Assembly: GCA_965153355.1 (NCBI GenBank)
Contig: OZ231128.1
Coordinates: 11,036,001 to 11,100,000 of the forward strand
Reading direction: 5' to 3'
DNA: 64,000 nucleotides
From: Flaccisagitta enflata
Lineage: Eukaryota; Chaetognatha; Sagittoidea; Aphragmophora
Shown here piece after piece: positions 45,907-52,217 of the stretch (positions are counted from its first letter, which is position 1; each line of letters starts with the position of its first letter). Under the pieces are notes generated by a model. The model ran no database searches. It was not told the origin of the DNA and saw only the letters and a list, made by a program, of their open reading frames with translations. Made by a program: the position numbers and the translations under genes.

Positions 45907-48219
45907 TTTTTTTTTCTTTTTTGTTAAAAGGCAATGAAATTGAAAACAATAACACAACAACATTTGTGGAAGTTCCACTAAATGCTCTGCCTCTTCCTCT
46001 TTAAATATCTTTCTTTCTTTCCTTCTTTCTTTCTTTCTATCTTTTTTTCTTTCTATCTTTCTTTCTGTAGAACTTGTATAGCTTGTGCACTTGGCAGCAG
46101 AGAACAAAGAACTTTCATGATTTCTGGCTGAAGAAATGAGCGTTACTATGGCTACGGATAATTTTAGATTCGCATAGAAAATGAAAAATCTGAAAAATGA
46201 AAAACATCAGATGCTAGTAAAATGTCATACAATGAATCTGATGTTTTTGAAAATGCGAATTTTTCCCCTCTGTTCTTGTATTAAAATTATCCGCAACAAA
46301 AATGTTTTTTTCAAAAATTCCTCCTGACACAGCTTTACATAGAAAAAGGTATAAAAACCATACTTAATTTTGAGCTAGATCAATAAGATTTGGTATGCAT
46401 ACTCTGTTGTGTGTCTTCTAAATAGAGTTCAAATCTCATGATGTTACTCCAACGGGAAGATAGGTTTTTGCAATTTTGAAGTTGAAATATCCAAAATTTC
46501 TGATTTTATTTGTCACATGACCCCCTGATTGTTTTTTTTTTATTACGCAAAAATTCTTAAAAACAAAAAGTTACAAAAATTTTTGCATGTACTATTTTAA
46601 TAAATGAGCAGGTTTAACTGAAAAATTGGGGTCAAATTTCCAATATGTAAGGGGAATAGGTTGTGAAAATTCTTGGTGTGAGATCTTTGGCATTTTAATT
46701 TGTTGCCTTTTCCAGGATAGGTTTATAAACATTTAGTTTTTTTTCACTGAAACGGACAAAGAAGCCTTGAAATTTTTTTTGGTATAAGATTACATGGTTA
46801 GGGATGTAGACTGTTGTTTCTGCAGGCCAATAACTGTTGTTTTGATGCCCATAGTAGTACAAAAATGCCTCGAATAATAATCGGGTTTATTCAGTTCTCC
46901 ATGTCCTACACACGCACGTTGAATACAACGTGAAGATTACGAAAATGGTATAGCACCCCTCCTTGCAGCTCATGTTGCCATAGCCACATGGTCGTGTATG
47001 GTATCATTCAATAGGTTCTATCAATACAATTTACGCCACCGAGGCGATTTTTTAATTTCGCCTCCATTCAAGAGATATACACCCCAAAAGGCGGATTTTT
47101 TGACCTCCCAAGGGGGTGTCCGCCGCCAGTGTTTGGGGTAGAATTTCTCAAGAACGGGACCGAAATTAAAAAATCGCCTCGGTGGCGTAAATTGTACTGT
47201 AACAAGCTACAGAATGATACCCCATATTAGGGTGGTCACGAAATAGGGTCAAATTTCAAAAAATGATATACTCTAGTTTTTTGCATAAATGTACCAAAAA
47301 AGAAGGTTTTCCCACAAGTAGAGGTCTGAATTTGAAGATTAAACCATGGCGGCAAAACTATAGGCTTCCTATGGCAATAAAAAGATCCCCATAGCAACCC
47401 TATAGTTTTGCCGACAAGGTTTCTTGTTTGATTTCACACCCCAGCTTGTGAGAAATCCTTGTTTTATTGGACATTTGTGCAAAGGGCTCAAGTATATCAG
47501 TATATGAAATTTGACCCAATTCGGGACCACCCTACCCCATATGATCCTGTGGAAGTTTTGTCCAAAGCTGTAGGTGGGGGTGCTAACCGTTTTTTACGGT
47601 TTTTGCAATCTTCACGTTGTATTACGTTGTTTGTCTGTCTGTCTGTCTGCCTGACTCTTTTTGAAAGTGCCGACGCACGCGACTTAGGTCTAATGACCTT
47701 GTTTAACTTTAATTTCATTTTAAGTTCGATTTTAGTTCCATTTTACCACACTTGCGATGACTCAGAAAGAATATTATATCTGCTTCAATTTCTACTATTG
47801 TTCAACAAAAATTAAATCATGTGTTAGACGCCATTACCATCTTGGCCATAAATATACGGACATAATATCATTTGGACCTAAACCATTTTAGATCATCAAA
47901 AGTTGGTTTCCTGTTTTCAGTTGTCCGTATGTTTATGGCCAAGATGGTACGTTCCACCGCCGTCGTTTCACTCACCCGTCATTGTCATAACTTTTACTCA
48001 CCCGTCATTGTCATAACATTTTGAACACTCACCCGTCATTGTCATGACACCGACGAAAAGATTGATATTCCTTTTTGCTAAAATGACATCTTCGGCCGAA
48101 ACTTGTTCTTCCGCTTCTTTTCGCATTTTGCTGTTTTTCCACGCGGCATAGAGGCCGACACCCAGAATCACCAAATAAAACACAATCACACCGATCAAAC
48201 CTGGAAAATGCGTCGCCAT
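25650..48219 (-). CDS. High-affinity choline transporter-like gene, copy B (exons 1-7)
   Basis: Spliced minus-strand gene, exons 48219-48033, 34962-34855, 32099-31931, 29650-29515, 29083-28880, 28203-28074, 25828-25650; all junction phases agree. The ~370-residue product is collinear with SLC5A7/CHT1 up to the LPLVLQ motif: [83 protein letters not shown]. It should be a sodium-coupled plasma-membrane choline carrier feeding acetylcholine synthesis. Intron 1 holds 12.4 kb of inserted DNA with a BEL/Pao element. Exon edges 1, 2, 3 and 6 are amplified. No exons for the last half (from YLTP...SSADSS onward) are seen between 25.6 kb and copy A. Either copy B is truncated, or it splices to terminal exons beyond copy A. 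Confidence 0.85.
25961..26070 (+). repeat. (GA)n then (AAAAG)n microsatellite
   Basis: A GA run at 25961-25997 passes into AGAAAA pentamers to about 26068, leading into the exon 6-edge array. Confidence 0.9.
26088..28074 (-). repeat. Array of ~14 extra exon 6 donor edges separated by (GAA)n
   Basis: Each unit (~130-155 bp) holds about 75 bp from the end of exon 6 (codons for [20 protein letters not shown] then FST and the GTTAGAATAATG donor) plus a variable GAA/TTC microsatellite. Unit starts lie near 26094, 26231, 26347, 26487, 26625, 26755, 26910, 27050, 27188, 27346, 27486, 27628, 27770 and 27916. The 15th is native exon 6. Most units are near identical; those at 26347, 27346 and 27650 have small deletions. 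All lie downstream of the native donor in gene direction. Confidence 0.9.
28074..28203 (-). CDS. Transporter copy B, exon 6
   Basis: 130 nt; acceptor ATCCTAG, donor GTTAGA. It encodes [20 protein letters not shown], then [20 protein letters not shown] and FST. It corresponds to the AYFQRVLSS...LIGAIGAST part of CHT1. Its 3' edge is the seed of the adjoining 2-kb array. Confidence 0.87.
28300..28762. mobile_element. Foldback element, ~210-bp inverted arms
   Basis: The left arm from AGCTGCTTTATTGCCAAT and right arm ending ATTGGCAATAAAGCAGCT are near-perfect complements. They include CTCGAGGTTTCATGC, GGCAGGCATGCCTTAATAAC, CGCTCTAGCGGTGCTCCACT and AGCTGGGCAGGAGCACATGA. The short loop is GT-rich. 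It lies in intron 5 of transporter copy B. A single-stranded copy would fold along its whole length. Confidence 0.85.
28880..29083 (-). CDS. Transporter copy B, exon 5
   Basis: 204 nt, codon-aligned at both ends; acceptor TTTTTAG, donor GTTGGA. It encodes [20 protein letters not shown], an extracellular stretch with two cysteines, then [16 protein letters not shown]. It matches the PFALSHP...LLLMLGGIPWQ part of CHT1. Confidence 0.87.
29515..29650 (-). CDS. Transporter copy B, exon 4
   Basis: 136 nt; acceptor ATCTCAG, donor GTAATC. It encodes [20 protein letters not shown] and [20 protein letters not shown] to GIGL, matching the [20 protein letters not shown] region of CHT1. The intron downstream in gene direction begins with a GATA/GAAA-rich stretch (29400-29505). 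Confidence 0.87.
30052..31931 (-). repeat. 22-copy, 89-bp minisatellite made from the 3' edge of exon 3
   Basis: Exactly 21 periods of 89 bp separate CATAACTTAC at 30052 and at 31921, with no net indel. Each unit carries the codons for [20 protein letters not shown] and LGSTL, the donor AG|GTAAGTTATG, and nothing else; no acceptor occurs between units. Reading through any donor meets TAA at once, so only the first donor in gene direction (31930) is productive; the rest are intronic. Units differ by scattered single bases. Confidence 0.95.
31931..32099 (-). CDS. Transporter copy B, exon 3
   Basis: 169 nt; acceptor TTTTTAG, donor GTAAGT. It encodes [40 protein letters not shown] and [15 protein letters not shown]. 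It is protein-identical to copy A exon 3. Confidence 0.88.
32255..33727. mobile_element. 1.47-kb insertion in transporter intron 2, copy B only
   Basis: Copy A reads GGCATAAGCTGCCGCAG straight through. Copy B has GGCATAAG, about 1.47 kb of AT-rich DNA, then CATAAGCTACCGCAA, so a 6-bp CATAAG duplication flanks the insert. Inside, CGGTGAATAACAAAT and its complement plus AATCAGACCTT/AAGGTCTGATT form a palindrome at about 32865-33008. The part at 32700-32830 is related in inverted orientation to 46320-46470. No transposase was seen. Confidence 0.65.
34211..34268 (+). repeat. Hairpin-ended repeat, partial (counterpart of 1801-1860)
   Basis: A GACCGACCGACCAACTGAC tract and stem AGTCGCGT/ACGCGACT followed by AAAAA; conserved position in both transporter copies. 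Confidence 0.7.
34280..34297 (-). repeat. Extra copy of the exon 2 donor edge, split by a foldback
   Basis: ATTAGCCTCTCACTAG followed by the donor GTCAGTG repeats the end of exon 2. It continues on the far side of the foldback (34809 onward, TAATGGAGA) before the native exon edge at 34855. Confidence 0.7.
34298..34808. mobile_element. Foldback element, ~230-bp arms, TAAT target duplication
   Basis: Begins CAGTCAGTGGACAAAAC and ends with the exact complement. TAAT flanks it on both sides (34294-34297, 34809-34812). The arms share GGTAGAGAGCTCACTCTGTT, TACAGCCGGCTGT and AACAGCAGGCTGTAAACA with their complements. It inserted into a duplicated exon 2 edge; copy A lacks it. Confidence 0.87.
34855..34962 (-). 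CDS. Transporter copy B, exon 2
   Basis: 108 nt; acceptor ATCAG, donor GTCAGT. Encodes the [20 protein letters not shown] segment and [10 protein letters not shown]. Protein-identical to copy A exon 2. Confidence 0.88.
   Translation of the reverse strand, partial: RRGLEADTSTAQRKSLTHLVLVGVKRLSDSPLASY
35237..35330 (-). repeat. Hairpin-ended repeat, left end of the 12.4-kb insertion
   Basis: TTTTTAGTCGCGTGCTACGC, GACTCTATGACCC and a GGTCGGTCGCTCGG tract. To its left is TTAATTTCATTTTAAG; the same motif reappears at 47711 after the CCTTGTTT end. In copy A only a 134-bp hairpin-ended repeat occupies this interval. Confidence 0.75.
35331..35543. repeat. Tandem-duplicated foldback arm with GGCCTCAAATC units
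   Basis: GGGCAGCGGCCCCGAAGGGG and CCTGTAGAACACAGGGGGAC match the arms of the foldback at 6.4-6.8 kb. A block of ~84 bp (AACACAGGGGGACTTTCG ... CAAATCTGGCCTCTG) is repeated twice in tandem directly before the gag frame. Confidence 0.75.
35545..37626 (+). CDS. gag: BEL/Pao gag polyprotein part, 5' end uncertain
   Basis: The frame is open from upstream of 35545 without an ATG; the first in-frame ATG is at 35815. The lysine/serine/alanine-rich N-terminal half has low complexity. The middle (around [19 protein letters not shown] to SELLSGY) resembles the DUF1759 capsid-like domain of BEL/Pao and Pao-like gags. The end carries zinc knuckles: [27 protein letters not shown] and [13 protein letters not shown]. 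It stops at TGA 37624-37626, after which the same frame continues into protease. The missing start codon fits a 5'-truncated insertion. Confidence 0.85.
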   Translation, partial: PPAAAAAPTTEDSTRPKTLPPGFQLFEDEPRKAAEANEKDKEAERPPSVTTSTAPRADPERKDDAEKAKSTTHSTKSSKKGSQRSKTSTVMSQQVENDRQRKREAEKDRIKSNDAQADADIAFHQSIIQDIQRQKDLDKTLHKKEMENIDNNAADLQALIAAEDDQSTASGAADEGEKSREAGAGLEMTAAGAAFGGETPDALTNAWVNGVMSRPTSTAKKEVRAKTPSIPERSLPDPLRKSKKKLNVEDPKKEKEVKKEVKKPPTMPFRKLGDVKPKKMEPGEPEKTKREIKTKDERPGVKTDASTTAHPQRLKSPSRSSIVSRSSSTRSKAPSIASSSASSHASNASDTLMTSILRLQRQQLEAALKQTAIHQLKEARPAKKFSGSTTKRMDFEKHMKIFNEAMEIPGVSKRQMLNEMQHWFEGSAFKLIEAETLKKSESAVDEAVEKLTKKFGMRQETALEMLDEVLQGKAIDEKDHNGMLDFYARLVSVHSFAVETKKADDFENKLVIKTIVEKKLPFLKDKWAKKVVRYRKKNGSDLKFADFLEFIDEEQTISELLSGYHRNSSQNKPAALAKISATTANAAAKKDTMPTPVSKTTPGLCPRCDGKHGLANCPTYSEMNASDRRKFNKNLGICFRCLEGGHLAKACPSTITCDKCNGFHHPLAHPEPNPAGKQTDDNKNAGEKGSEPA
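37627..38508 (+). CDS. pol: BEL/Pao protease and start of reverse transcriptase
   Basis: In the same frame as gag and separated only by one TGA. The aspartic protease active site is [20 protein letters not shown]/Pao proteases usually have DDGS, so DDGA is a mild variant. The frame then reads [16 protein letters not shown] and, near the end, [20 protein letters not shown] and [12 protein letters not shown], the segment leading into RT. It ends at TAA 38506-38508, where small indels appear to have disturbed the frame until about 38545. Confidence 0.8.
   Translation, partial: HEAPSTNSVFKVGGDDGAWRLILPLYITNGERKIKTFALMDDGANRHVMSKDLCKKLKLSGRKTTMTITTLEKMVEGEREVADVVIEGTNGYSITLNNAIFGEIIASKDDRPPRAEDAAGMEHLVDLEFPAFPDGDDGCSIGVIIGAEHARIWIGGETHKGAEGLPMGISTPLGAGLIGPRNNTDSRYFVCNFASFHSIDSDLAKTIKRINAGEFEKVDENKREMSLSDKFAIRQMKEGIRWDPETEHYRTPVLHKGGRQTTADALNDLDSPTMALDRLFRLKKQCGTQKDAE
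38545..39210 (+). CDS. pol: BEL/Pao reverse transcriptase core
   Basis: Contains [20 protein letters not shown], the RT-1/2 block [20 protein letters not shown], the catalytic aspartate region [12 protein letters not shown], the [19 protein letters not shown] block and the active-site [10 protein letters not shown] (YxDD). There is no ATG start; the frame is a broken continuation of pol. It ends after HPEVLEGD when a one-base indel near 39190 moves pol into the next frame. Confidence 0.85.
   Translation: MRKIDPNVHANMPPDRPRWTIPIHVADKPGKPGQVRICHDCKAAVGGSSLNDQLLDGPQLASDIRGVLMRFRCEGPVAVGADIKDYFHEIYVTEEDAGLFRYYWFRDEKMEEIDLNEFLGHVFGAKSSNCVAIFTLQHHVEQHSAEYGPLVVQAVMRNMYIDDLIKSLRNTKVAKDFRVGITAALEDAGMNLCKWRSSHPEVLEGDTTDPAPGANGCIRRH
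39152..41644 (+). CDS. pol: BEL/Pao RNase H, integrase and DUF5641-like domain
   Basis: Continues RT thumb/connection ([19 protein letters not shown]). RNase H has [22 protein letters not shown] and NWADSE. The integrase zinc finger runs from [10 protein letters not shown] to CVECQKQF. The core has D in [10 protein letters not shown] in [10 protein letters not shown] and E in [11 protein letters not shown] (complete DDE). The C-terminal domain starts near [20 protein letters not shown] and contains [13 protein letters not shown]. The stop is at 41642-41644. The first part overlaps the RT frame; the true junction is the frameshift. Confidence 0.9.
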   Translation: MKAIRRIQRRGPMDVSGATDDTTKLLGLRYSFSADAFSFLPDKSKAEMNVQTKRQMLKLIASIFDPLVFLEPFVIWARLILQKVLRVVDSWDSKDIPTVSLNEFVEWQASFKFLESFRITRWTATPETQDGKKILHGYSDASGRAYGAVYYVRYESPNGEIHVSIVCSKSHVVPLKDVEAGHMESTPRLELQAARLAARMRATIIEETGSYDGYVNWADSECVIKQLNDTETRFKVYFANRLSEIQALTKVEEWRWVPTHLNPADYSSKGMLAQDPNWGKFHNGPDYLWRGEDEWPKKQIVTRPFPAHILATTATPERTPPQSWVIRVSEKVATWTGKLRRIALLKRTIMECIVRNRRRALYNNADKVGAPTGVELADAENLIVSAIQSQAFHAEIKSLQQCDPVGAKKVAAKSPLAALCPFIDDAGLLRCRGRLQRDEELDFDAKNPMILPHDGEAVSLNPVNPLQLHAGVEQVLGESRRRFWITKGRRSVTRVVRACVECQKQFKRPESQLMAPLPGVRTKKCLPFENTGVDIFGPASCKIAGRASHKVYVVLFTCLACRAVHFEILRSMSASCFIDALLRFQARRPAIRHLYSDNGTNFTASDKELRAEMETWNLSATPELRLTGIQWTFNPPVAPHRGGVWERLVQSAKKHLAFVLNQDNLHIETFATVLAQTELAMNSRPITYVGDEPGIQALRPIDFLCPGVYASSGCDLVPPSPPDAEALRYTWRQSRAIADAFWRRWKRDYVSALQARPKWRRVEKDLKVDDVVLLVDDQCRRGDWRTGVITEVDGDDVVRTVVVKMANGKKFTRDRSKVVRLELDPARLSA
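41690..41709 (+). promoter_or_regulatory. Candidate 3' splice site upstream of ORF3
   Basis: A pyrimidine-rich stretch ending TCTCCTTAG lies between the pol stop and ORF3. It would allow a spliced subgenomic mRNA for ORF3, in the way env-type genes are expressed. Inference only; no donor was assigned. Confidence 0.4.
41909..43702 (+). CDS. Extra 3' ORF of the BEL/Pao element: globular N-half, coiled coil, RG-rich tail
   Basis: 597 codons from [16 protein letters not shown]; an earlier in-frame ATG lies at 41750. There is no signal peptide or membrane segment, so it is not an envelope protein. Residues ~1-320 look globular ([51 protein letters not shown]). A highly charged helical region follows, ~330-430 ([16 protein letters not shown] onward, ending [12 protein letters not shown]). 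Next come a serine/proline linker and [17 protein letters not shown], an RGG-like RNA-binding tail. The frame is intact although pol is broken. The base composition (G-rich third positions) differs from pol. Family unknown. Confidence 0.75.
   Translation: MSSHHVSVTGEECEEGLGGGYEFDLVQMEDEAMAPRLVESEEVPVEYRNKDLVLPGGPQVAVAVEKDEERKKSRTEVADMVGSFRMCRGPNALTEEFDEWQFSTESQRNIMASNLAALVFFHIGPKRYPNTYVAQLTKVKGDMDWVLVEDAFDIYKIGHALCSRLRHLSVLLWCSQGQVKMAMRRYVKKPGVCTAYGVWEPETREPPRWPCLRGDSAMEETEVVVRFKEAVATEDAKERKGKLRIAELDGLLTAEVDRWKKVDARWNTRGDVGPERAVRMPNQLWGCPLLPEWRGAGAVADVGPEPRDLEAGDVVVRRQGEGREVEDEEEGARGEWTKKQERQRKKNLKFRENRRKRQLEYKEERDGLKEKIEEKRKQMDEVKAEVEREKKEKLEEMQREMEEMEKEMKEKAKERKEREKPSKKKKKQEEEGAAGGAPVATPKADPPTSSSSSSSKKGKGKHPEGGKAMAAASAADSSILPPTPSPNPQNNHRQAGRGTGRGNGRGRGGWRRDHGGFRPNQSMNDEDLSRRYREATPFLPNASFSTPPSSFEDFFRGVCLLGRSAASEAMAPVATSSPSAPRPRHHGRGQRHGHQQQ
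43905..43921 (+). promoter_or_regulatory. Polypurine tract before the 3' LTR
   Basis: CCAACGGGGGGAC immediately precedes TGTGGAAT, as expected for plus-strand priming at the LTR edge. Confidence 0.55.
43922..44472 (+). repeat. 3' LTR of the BEL/Pao element, right edge approximate
   Basis: Starts TGTGGAATATCGTTG after the purine tract. The right edge was placed at TTTACACA before GGCCTCAAA repeat DNA; an alternative end is ACGAGACA near 44447. With no 5' LTR the boundaries cannot be confirmed by comparison. Confidence 0.5.
44480..44735. repeat. Minisatellite of CTCTCAGGCCTCAAATCAGC-like units
   Basis: About eleven 18-24-bp units immediately right of the LTR. Similar units lie left of gag at 35.43-35.54 kb, so the retrotransposon may have landed inside such an array. 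Confidence 0.75.
45014..45285 (-). repeat. Hairpin-ended repeat (GTGAC-start subfamily), reverse orientation
   Basis: TTTTTAGTTGCGGACACAGA, a CATCCGTCCATTAATCCGTC tract, GCCATGCCCACCC and ATATTGTGACCCCGCGTCAT then TTGTT. It is the mirror of 22529-22701. Confidence 0.75.
45540..46070 (-). repeat. (TTTC)n microsatellites
   Basis: TTTC-rich runs at 45540-45920 and 46008-46070, separated by about 90 bp of unique sequence. Confidence 0.93.
46130..46960. other. AT-rich non-coding block related to 32.3-33.7 kb
   Basis: Shares, in inverted orientation, segments such as CCATACTTAA, CTCCAACGGGAAG and a CATCAGAT.../ATCTGATG palindrome (46204-46242) with the insert in transporter intron 2. Probably another member of that element family. 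No coding frame. Confidence 0.5.
47000..47221. mobile_element. Small foldback element
   Basis: GGTATCATTC/GAATGATACC ends and long complementary arms including ACAATTTACGCCACCGAGGC and its complement flank a loop containing GGGGTGTCCGCCGCC. Confidence 0.8.
47212..47546. mobile_element. Second small foldback element, adjacent
   Basis: AGGGTGGTCACGAAATAGGG with TCAAATTTCA at the left pairs imperfectly with TGAAATTTGACCCAATTCGG and GACCACCCT at the right. Confidence 0.7.
47633..47707 (+). repeat. Right boundary repeat of the 12.4-kb insertion
   Basis: CTGTCTGTCTGTCTGCCTGAC, GCCGACGCACGCGACTTAGG, then CCTTGTTTAAC directly followed by TTTAATTTCATTTTAAG. It matches 2041-2103 in inverted orientation. 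Confidence 0.6.
47971..48045 (-). repeat. Three copies of the exon 1 donor edge in copy B
   Basis: CTCACCCGTCATTGTCAT units start at 47971, 47997 and 48028 (spacing 26 and 31 bp, against 27 and 27 in copy A). Triplication predates the gene duplication; spacing has since drifted. Confidence 0.8.
48033..48219 (-). CDS. Transporter copy B, exon 1 with start codon
   Basis: 187 nt starting [20 protein letters not shown]; identical protein to copy A exon 1 with four silent base differences. The frame is open further upstream (to 48426), but that part is not conserved with copy A. Confidence 0.87.
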
Positions 48220-48381
48220 CAATTGGAAACGAACATATTTCGCATTAACAAATGAAATACCTTGGGTGACAAGATCAATGTATGTGAATTTGGGGCCGCG
48301 ATAGGACATGATTTTGGCTTTGTCACCCGGATATACACCCGGATATACACCTGGGTTGCGATGTAATGTTGTCCAAGTCAT

Positions 48382-48959
48382 ATAGGGGGGTGGGGCTATT
48401 CGGGACAAAAAAACAACATTTTTCAATTTAAAAAAATTTAGGATTAAATTGAAAAATCGGAACTGGTGCTAAACCAAAGTTAACTGTTCCCTCTAAAAAG
48501 CCAAGTAACAAAAATTTATTCCAAGGGCTTGTCCCGAATTACCCCACGGCGGGAAATTCGGGACTTGAAGGTTTTTTTTTTTAAAAATGGCCCAGAGGGC
48601 CAAACCAAGTGAATAATAAGAATGAACTATGTCCCAAATTTCCCGATTTTTTAAAAAGCTTACTAAAAAAAAGTAATAACGCAATTTGAATATTTTTTTT
48701 CCTCAAAGTACAGATAAATGAGTACTTTCAACTACAAAAGTTGAAAAATAGCAATAAAAAATATTTTCTAGTAGTTATAGCAAAGTTTGCGACACCATTA
48801 AAAAATTCAAACCTGAGAGTCCTAGAATCAAAGTGGTGCTGCTGCTGCTGGTTGATCCCATAACCATTGTTCACTTCCATGAAGTTAAGTTCATATGTAG
48901 TCATTTATTTAATTTTGTCCCGAATTGCCCCTGTCCCAAATAGCCCCACCCCCCCCTAT
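48382..48959. mobile_element. Foldback element inserted in copy B 5' flank
   Basis: Ends ATAGGGGGGTGGGGCTATTC and its near complement (TAGCCCCACCCCCCCCTAT). Inner arms share CCCGAATT and GGGACAAAA with their complements. Copy A lacks it at the matching position (about 3262). Confidence 0.8.
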
Positions 48960-50860
48960 CCGATGTGTTCAGGGTGTCTTGTTAAGACCCAATTTCAAAT
49001 AATAGGCCCCTGCAACAAAAACAACTTCCATGCCACACCTATTTATTCTCCATCGTAAATAAAGGACTTTATCTTGCTCTTCCGCCAAATATGGAGTGTT
49101 GCAACTTGCAAGGAGGTAAATGTTGTGATCTCACGCTGTTTTCCTTTCAAATATAAGATGGATTTGTCATGCGCACTCCTTTACCATATGAAAGTTAAAA
49201 AAACATTGCCCTTATGAAATGGAGGCCAGGCCAGAATTCTCCAATCTAAAAAGGATGAAAGCCTTGCAAGCTTTCAATAGTGTTTACTCCGGATTGCTCA
49301 AGACTATCCTTTACTATTGACAAACAAAATGTTTATCTATCAAAACTATCAGCTTGACTGCATACCTCATTAGTATAGGGTTGGACAGGCCTATACCATT
49401 TAATTTAGTACACACATAATATCTTACATAAGTAACAATCAATGATTACCAATGTACTGGTGGAAGTACTGACACTAGCAATATTGATTAGAAAACCATA
49501 CCCTTAGAGGCAAGAATCGAGGTACAACCATTTGGGACCGCCGGCATTCTCTACCAAGGTACTGATTCATATGAAAGTTGAAAAAACATTGCCCTTAAAA
49601 AATGGAGGCCGGAATTCTCCAATTTACAAATGTCCGTCATGTCAGAGTGGCAAAGCCAAAATCAGGTTCTATCGCGTCCCCCACATTGCATTGTGAAAAT
49701 ATATACTACGCGAATGAAAAAAAGCCGCACCCTTTTATTGGGTAATAAAACAGACAAAGAAAATATTTTTAATATTTTTCTGCGAAAATGATTTTGAAAA
49801 TTTACTAATTTTCTTTTATTCTAGACCAATCCCAGGTTTTTATCTCAAATCATTTAGAAGTTGCAGCTTATTAGAATAAACCTTTTTTTTTTTTTTTGAA
49901 AATACTTTTTTTTTCAATAAGATAATGTTTTCATTTTTTTTAAAAAACACTTTAAAACAAATAAAGCTAGAAATGCCCGATTGGAACCAAACAAAAATTC
50001 TATTCAAGGGTTTTTTAATGATCTTAGATTTTAATTATCTGTGAATCCAAAATGAATATTAACCATTTAAAAGTGCGGCTTTTTTATCTATTCGCGTAGT
50101 ATATTGAGATGGCTTTACTGCAGGTAAGACCGCCAAATCATTGGGGCCACAACAACAACCCACCTCCCACATTGAGGCCGATATTATCGTCTTCGTAGTT
50201 GCAGGTGCAAATGTCTCCTTCGCACGATGTGTTCGAACCCCAACAACCCATATACTTCCTCCCAGTGAAATCATATTCTTCCAGGTTCTTGTACGCCTTT
50301 GTCGCGTCTCCGCACGACATCTTCCACTTGTTGTGGAAATTTTGTTTTGTACTTGTCGGATACTAAATGCGTGGCCGACCGACCGACTAACCGACCAGCG
50401 GAGCTTCGCTTGGGGCACGCAGTTACCTTAGCTTAGCTCTACATTTACGAGCAAGAGAGAGAGAGAGACGGTGAGCATAAGCATAAGAGAAAGGAAAACT
50501 AATCAGTGTTCAGTAGTCCCCACTGATTACATTGGGAGATCGGTACAGATAAATGAACAGATCAGTACAGGTCAGTGCAGTAAGAGGAGACAGAGCTGAT
50601 GCCACAGCAGAACACTTTATCCAGGAAATTTCGGAGGCTAATCCGCTGGAGTGTTAGAAAAATCATTGAATTTATTTTTGTACTCAGGTGCTGGATGGAA
50701 TCCTACAAGTTTTCCATTCCGGACTCTCTGCGGGAAGATTTTTTTTTCCCCTTTTTTTCCCTTTCGTGTTTTGCGATTTTTTTTTATCCAGCGAAGAAAA
50801 AAAAAAATTTGCGAACTCCTTACCTATTGAGCAGAAATCGAATATGCAAAGAAAGGTAAG
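48960..50860. repeat. 5' flank of transporter copy B, duplicate of 3.26-5.33 kb
   Basis: Collinear with copy A, including the cysteine-rich frame (50138-50362 minus) and the AGCGGAGCTTCGCT hairpin remnant near 50396. It lacks the hairpin-ended repeat present at 3869-4117: the empty site GAAAGTTGAAAAAACATTG is at 49573-49591. Confidence 0.85.
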
Positions 50861-50867
50861 CGAAAGT

Positions 50868-50957
<90 letters not shown>

Positions 50958-51046
50958 AAGACAGAAAGAAATGAATGAATGGATTTTAATTTCGATTAGA
51001 ACGTTACAGAAACGGTGTAATGTAAGAATTGAAGAACAGATCTGGA

Positions 51047-51085
<39 letters not shown>

Positions 51086-51295
51086 TAAGAGAGAGAGAAA
51101 GAAAGAAAGAAAGAAAGTAAGAAACAAAAAACAAAGATACAAACAAACAATCAAACAAACAGACAAAAAAAGGAAGAGAGAAAGTAAAAAAGAAAAGAAG
51201 AGAAAGAGAAAGAAAGTAGTAAAAAAGTAAAGAAAGAAATAAAGAGAATTGAATGAATAATTTCATTTTCAATTAGAACGTTTCAGCAACGGATT

Positions 51296-51367
<72 letters not shown>

Positions 51368-51577
51368 AAAAAAGAGATAAAGGAAAAAAGAAGGAAAGGA
51401 AAAAAGAAAGGAAGGAAGAAAGAAGTACGAAATAAGAAAGAAAGAAAAAGAAAGAAAGAAAGTAAGAGAGAAAGAAAGAAGGAGCAACATACAAAGAATA
51501 CGGTTAAAGAAATTCAAAACGCAGATTTTTTTTCTGAAAAGGATGAAACCATGAAAAGATCGATCCTTACCTTTAAC

Positions 51578-51615
<38 letters not shown>

Positions 51616-51650
51616 CAGAGAGAGACAGAGAGAGACAGAGAGAGAGAGCG
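50868..51650 (+). repeat. GA, GACA and GAAA microsatellite cluster
   Basis: GA with a CAGA tail at 50868-50960, GAAA at 51045-51120, GAAA at 51297-51480, and GA/GACAGA at 51581-51650. Two short unique segments sharing ATTAGAACGTT and CAACGG-like sequence (50995 and 51273) suggest the block itself is duplicated. Confidence 0.9.
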
Positions 51651-52130
51651 GAACCTGTTTTTGAAAGTATAAAGCAGACGGGTCATGTTAAGCCGCCAAT
51701 TCCAGATATGACCGGCTTTGGATCAGGGTCAACGGGCGTGGACAAGACCGTGCCAACGGCAACGCAATGGCACGGTTAAGCATGTGGTTACAATCTCGGC
51801 TTCAATTCTTGCCATGTGATGGGAAAAGGGCAAGGGACAGTTTGTTGTGAATCCAAAACGTTCTCGATCCTAATGCGACGCTTTAATTGCTTGTTCATTG
51901 TTCAATAAATGTTCAATGAATGTCAATAATTCTTTCACGCTAATATCAAACCATCCGTCCAAAAATAAGGGATTTATATGAGAGACAGACAGAGACACAA
52001 AATGAGAGAGAGAAAGTAAGTTAAAAAAAAAAGAATATTGTCGCATCTGCCCTTCTGTTCTTCTTCCTTTCAAAAATACCAATAAAAGCGGCTATCGCCG
52101 TAGGAAAAAAGTCCTAAATGCCGGGTGAGA
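51651..52130. other. No gene recognised
   Basis: Unique sequence with an AGAGACAGACAGAGAC stretch near 51980. A GA-rich run follows at 52120-52212. Confidence 0.4.
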
Positions 52131-52173
52131 GAGAAAAAGAAAAAAAGAGAAAAAGAAAAAAAGAGTGAGAAAC

Positions 52174-52212
<39 letters not shown>

Positions 52213-52217
<5 letters not shown>

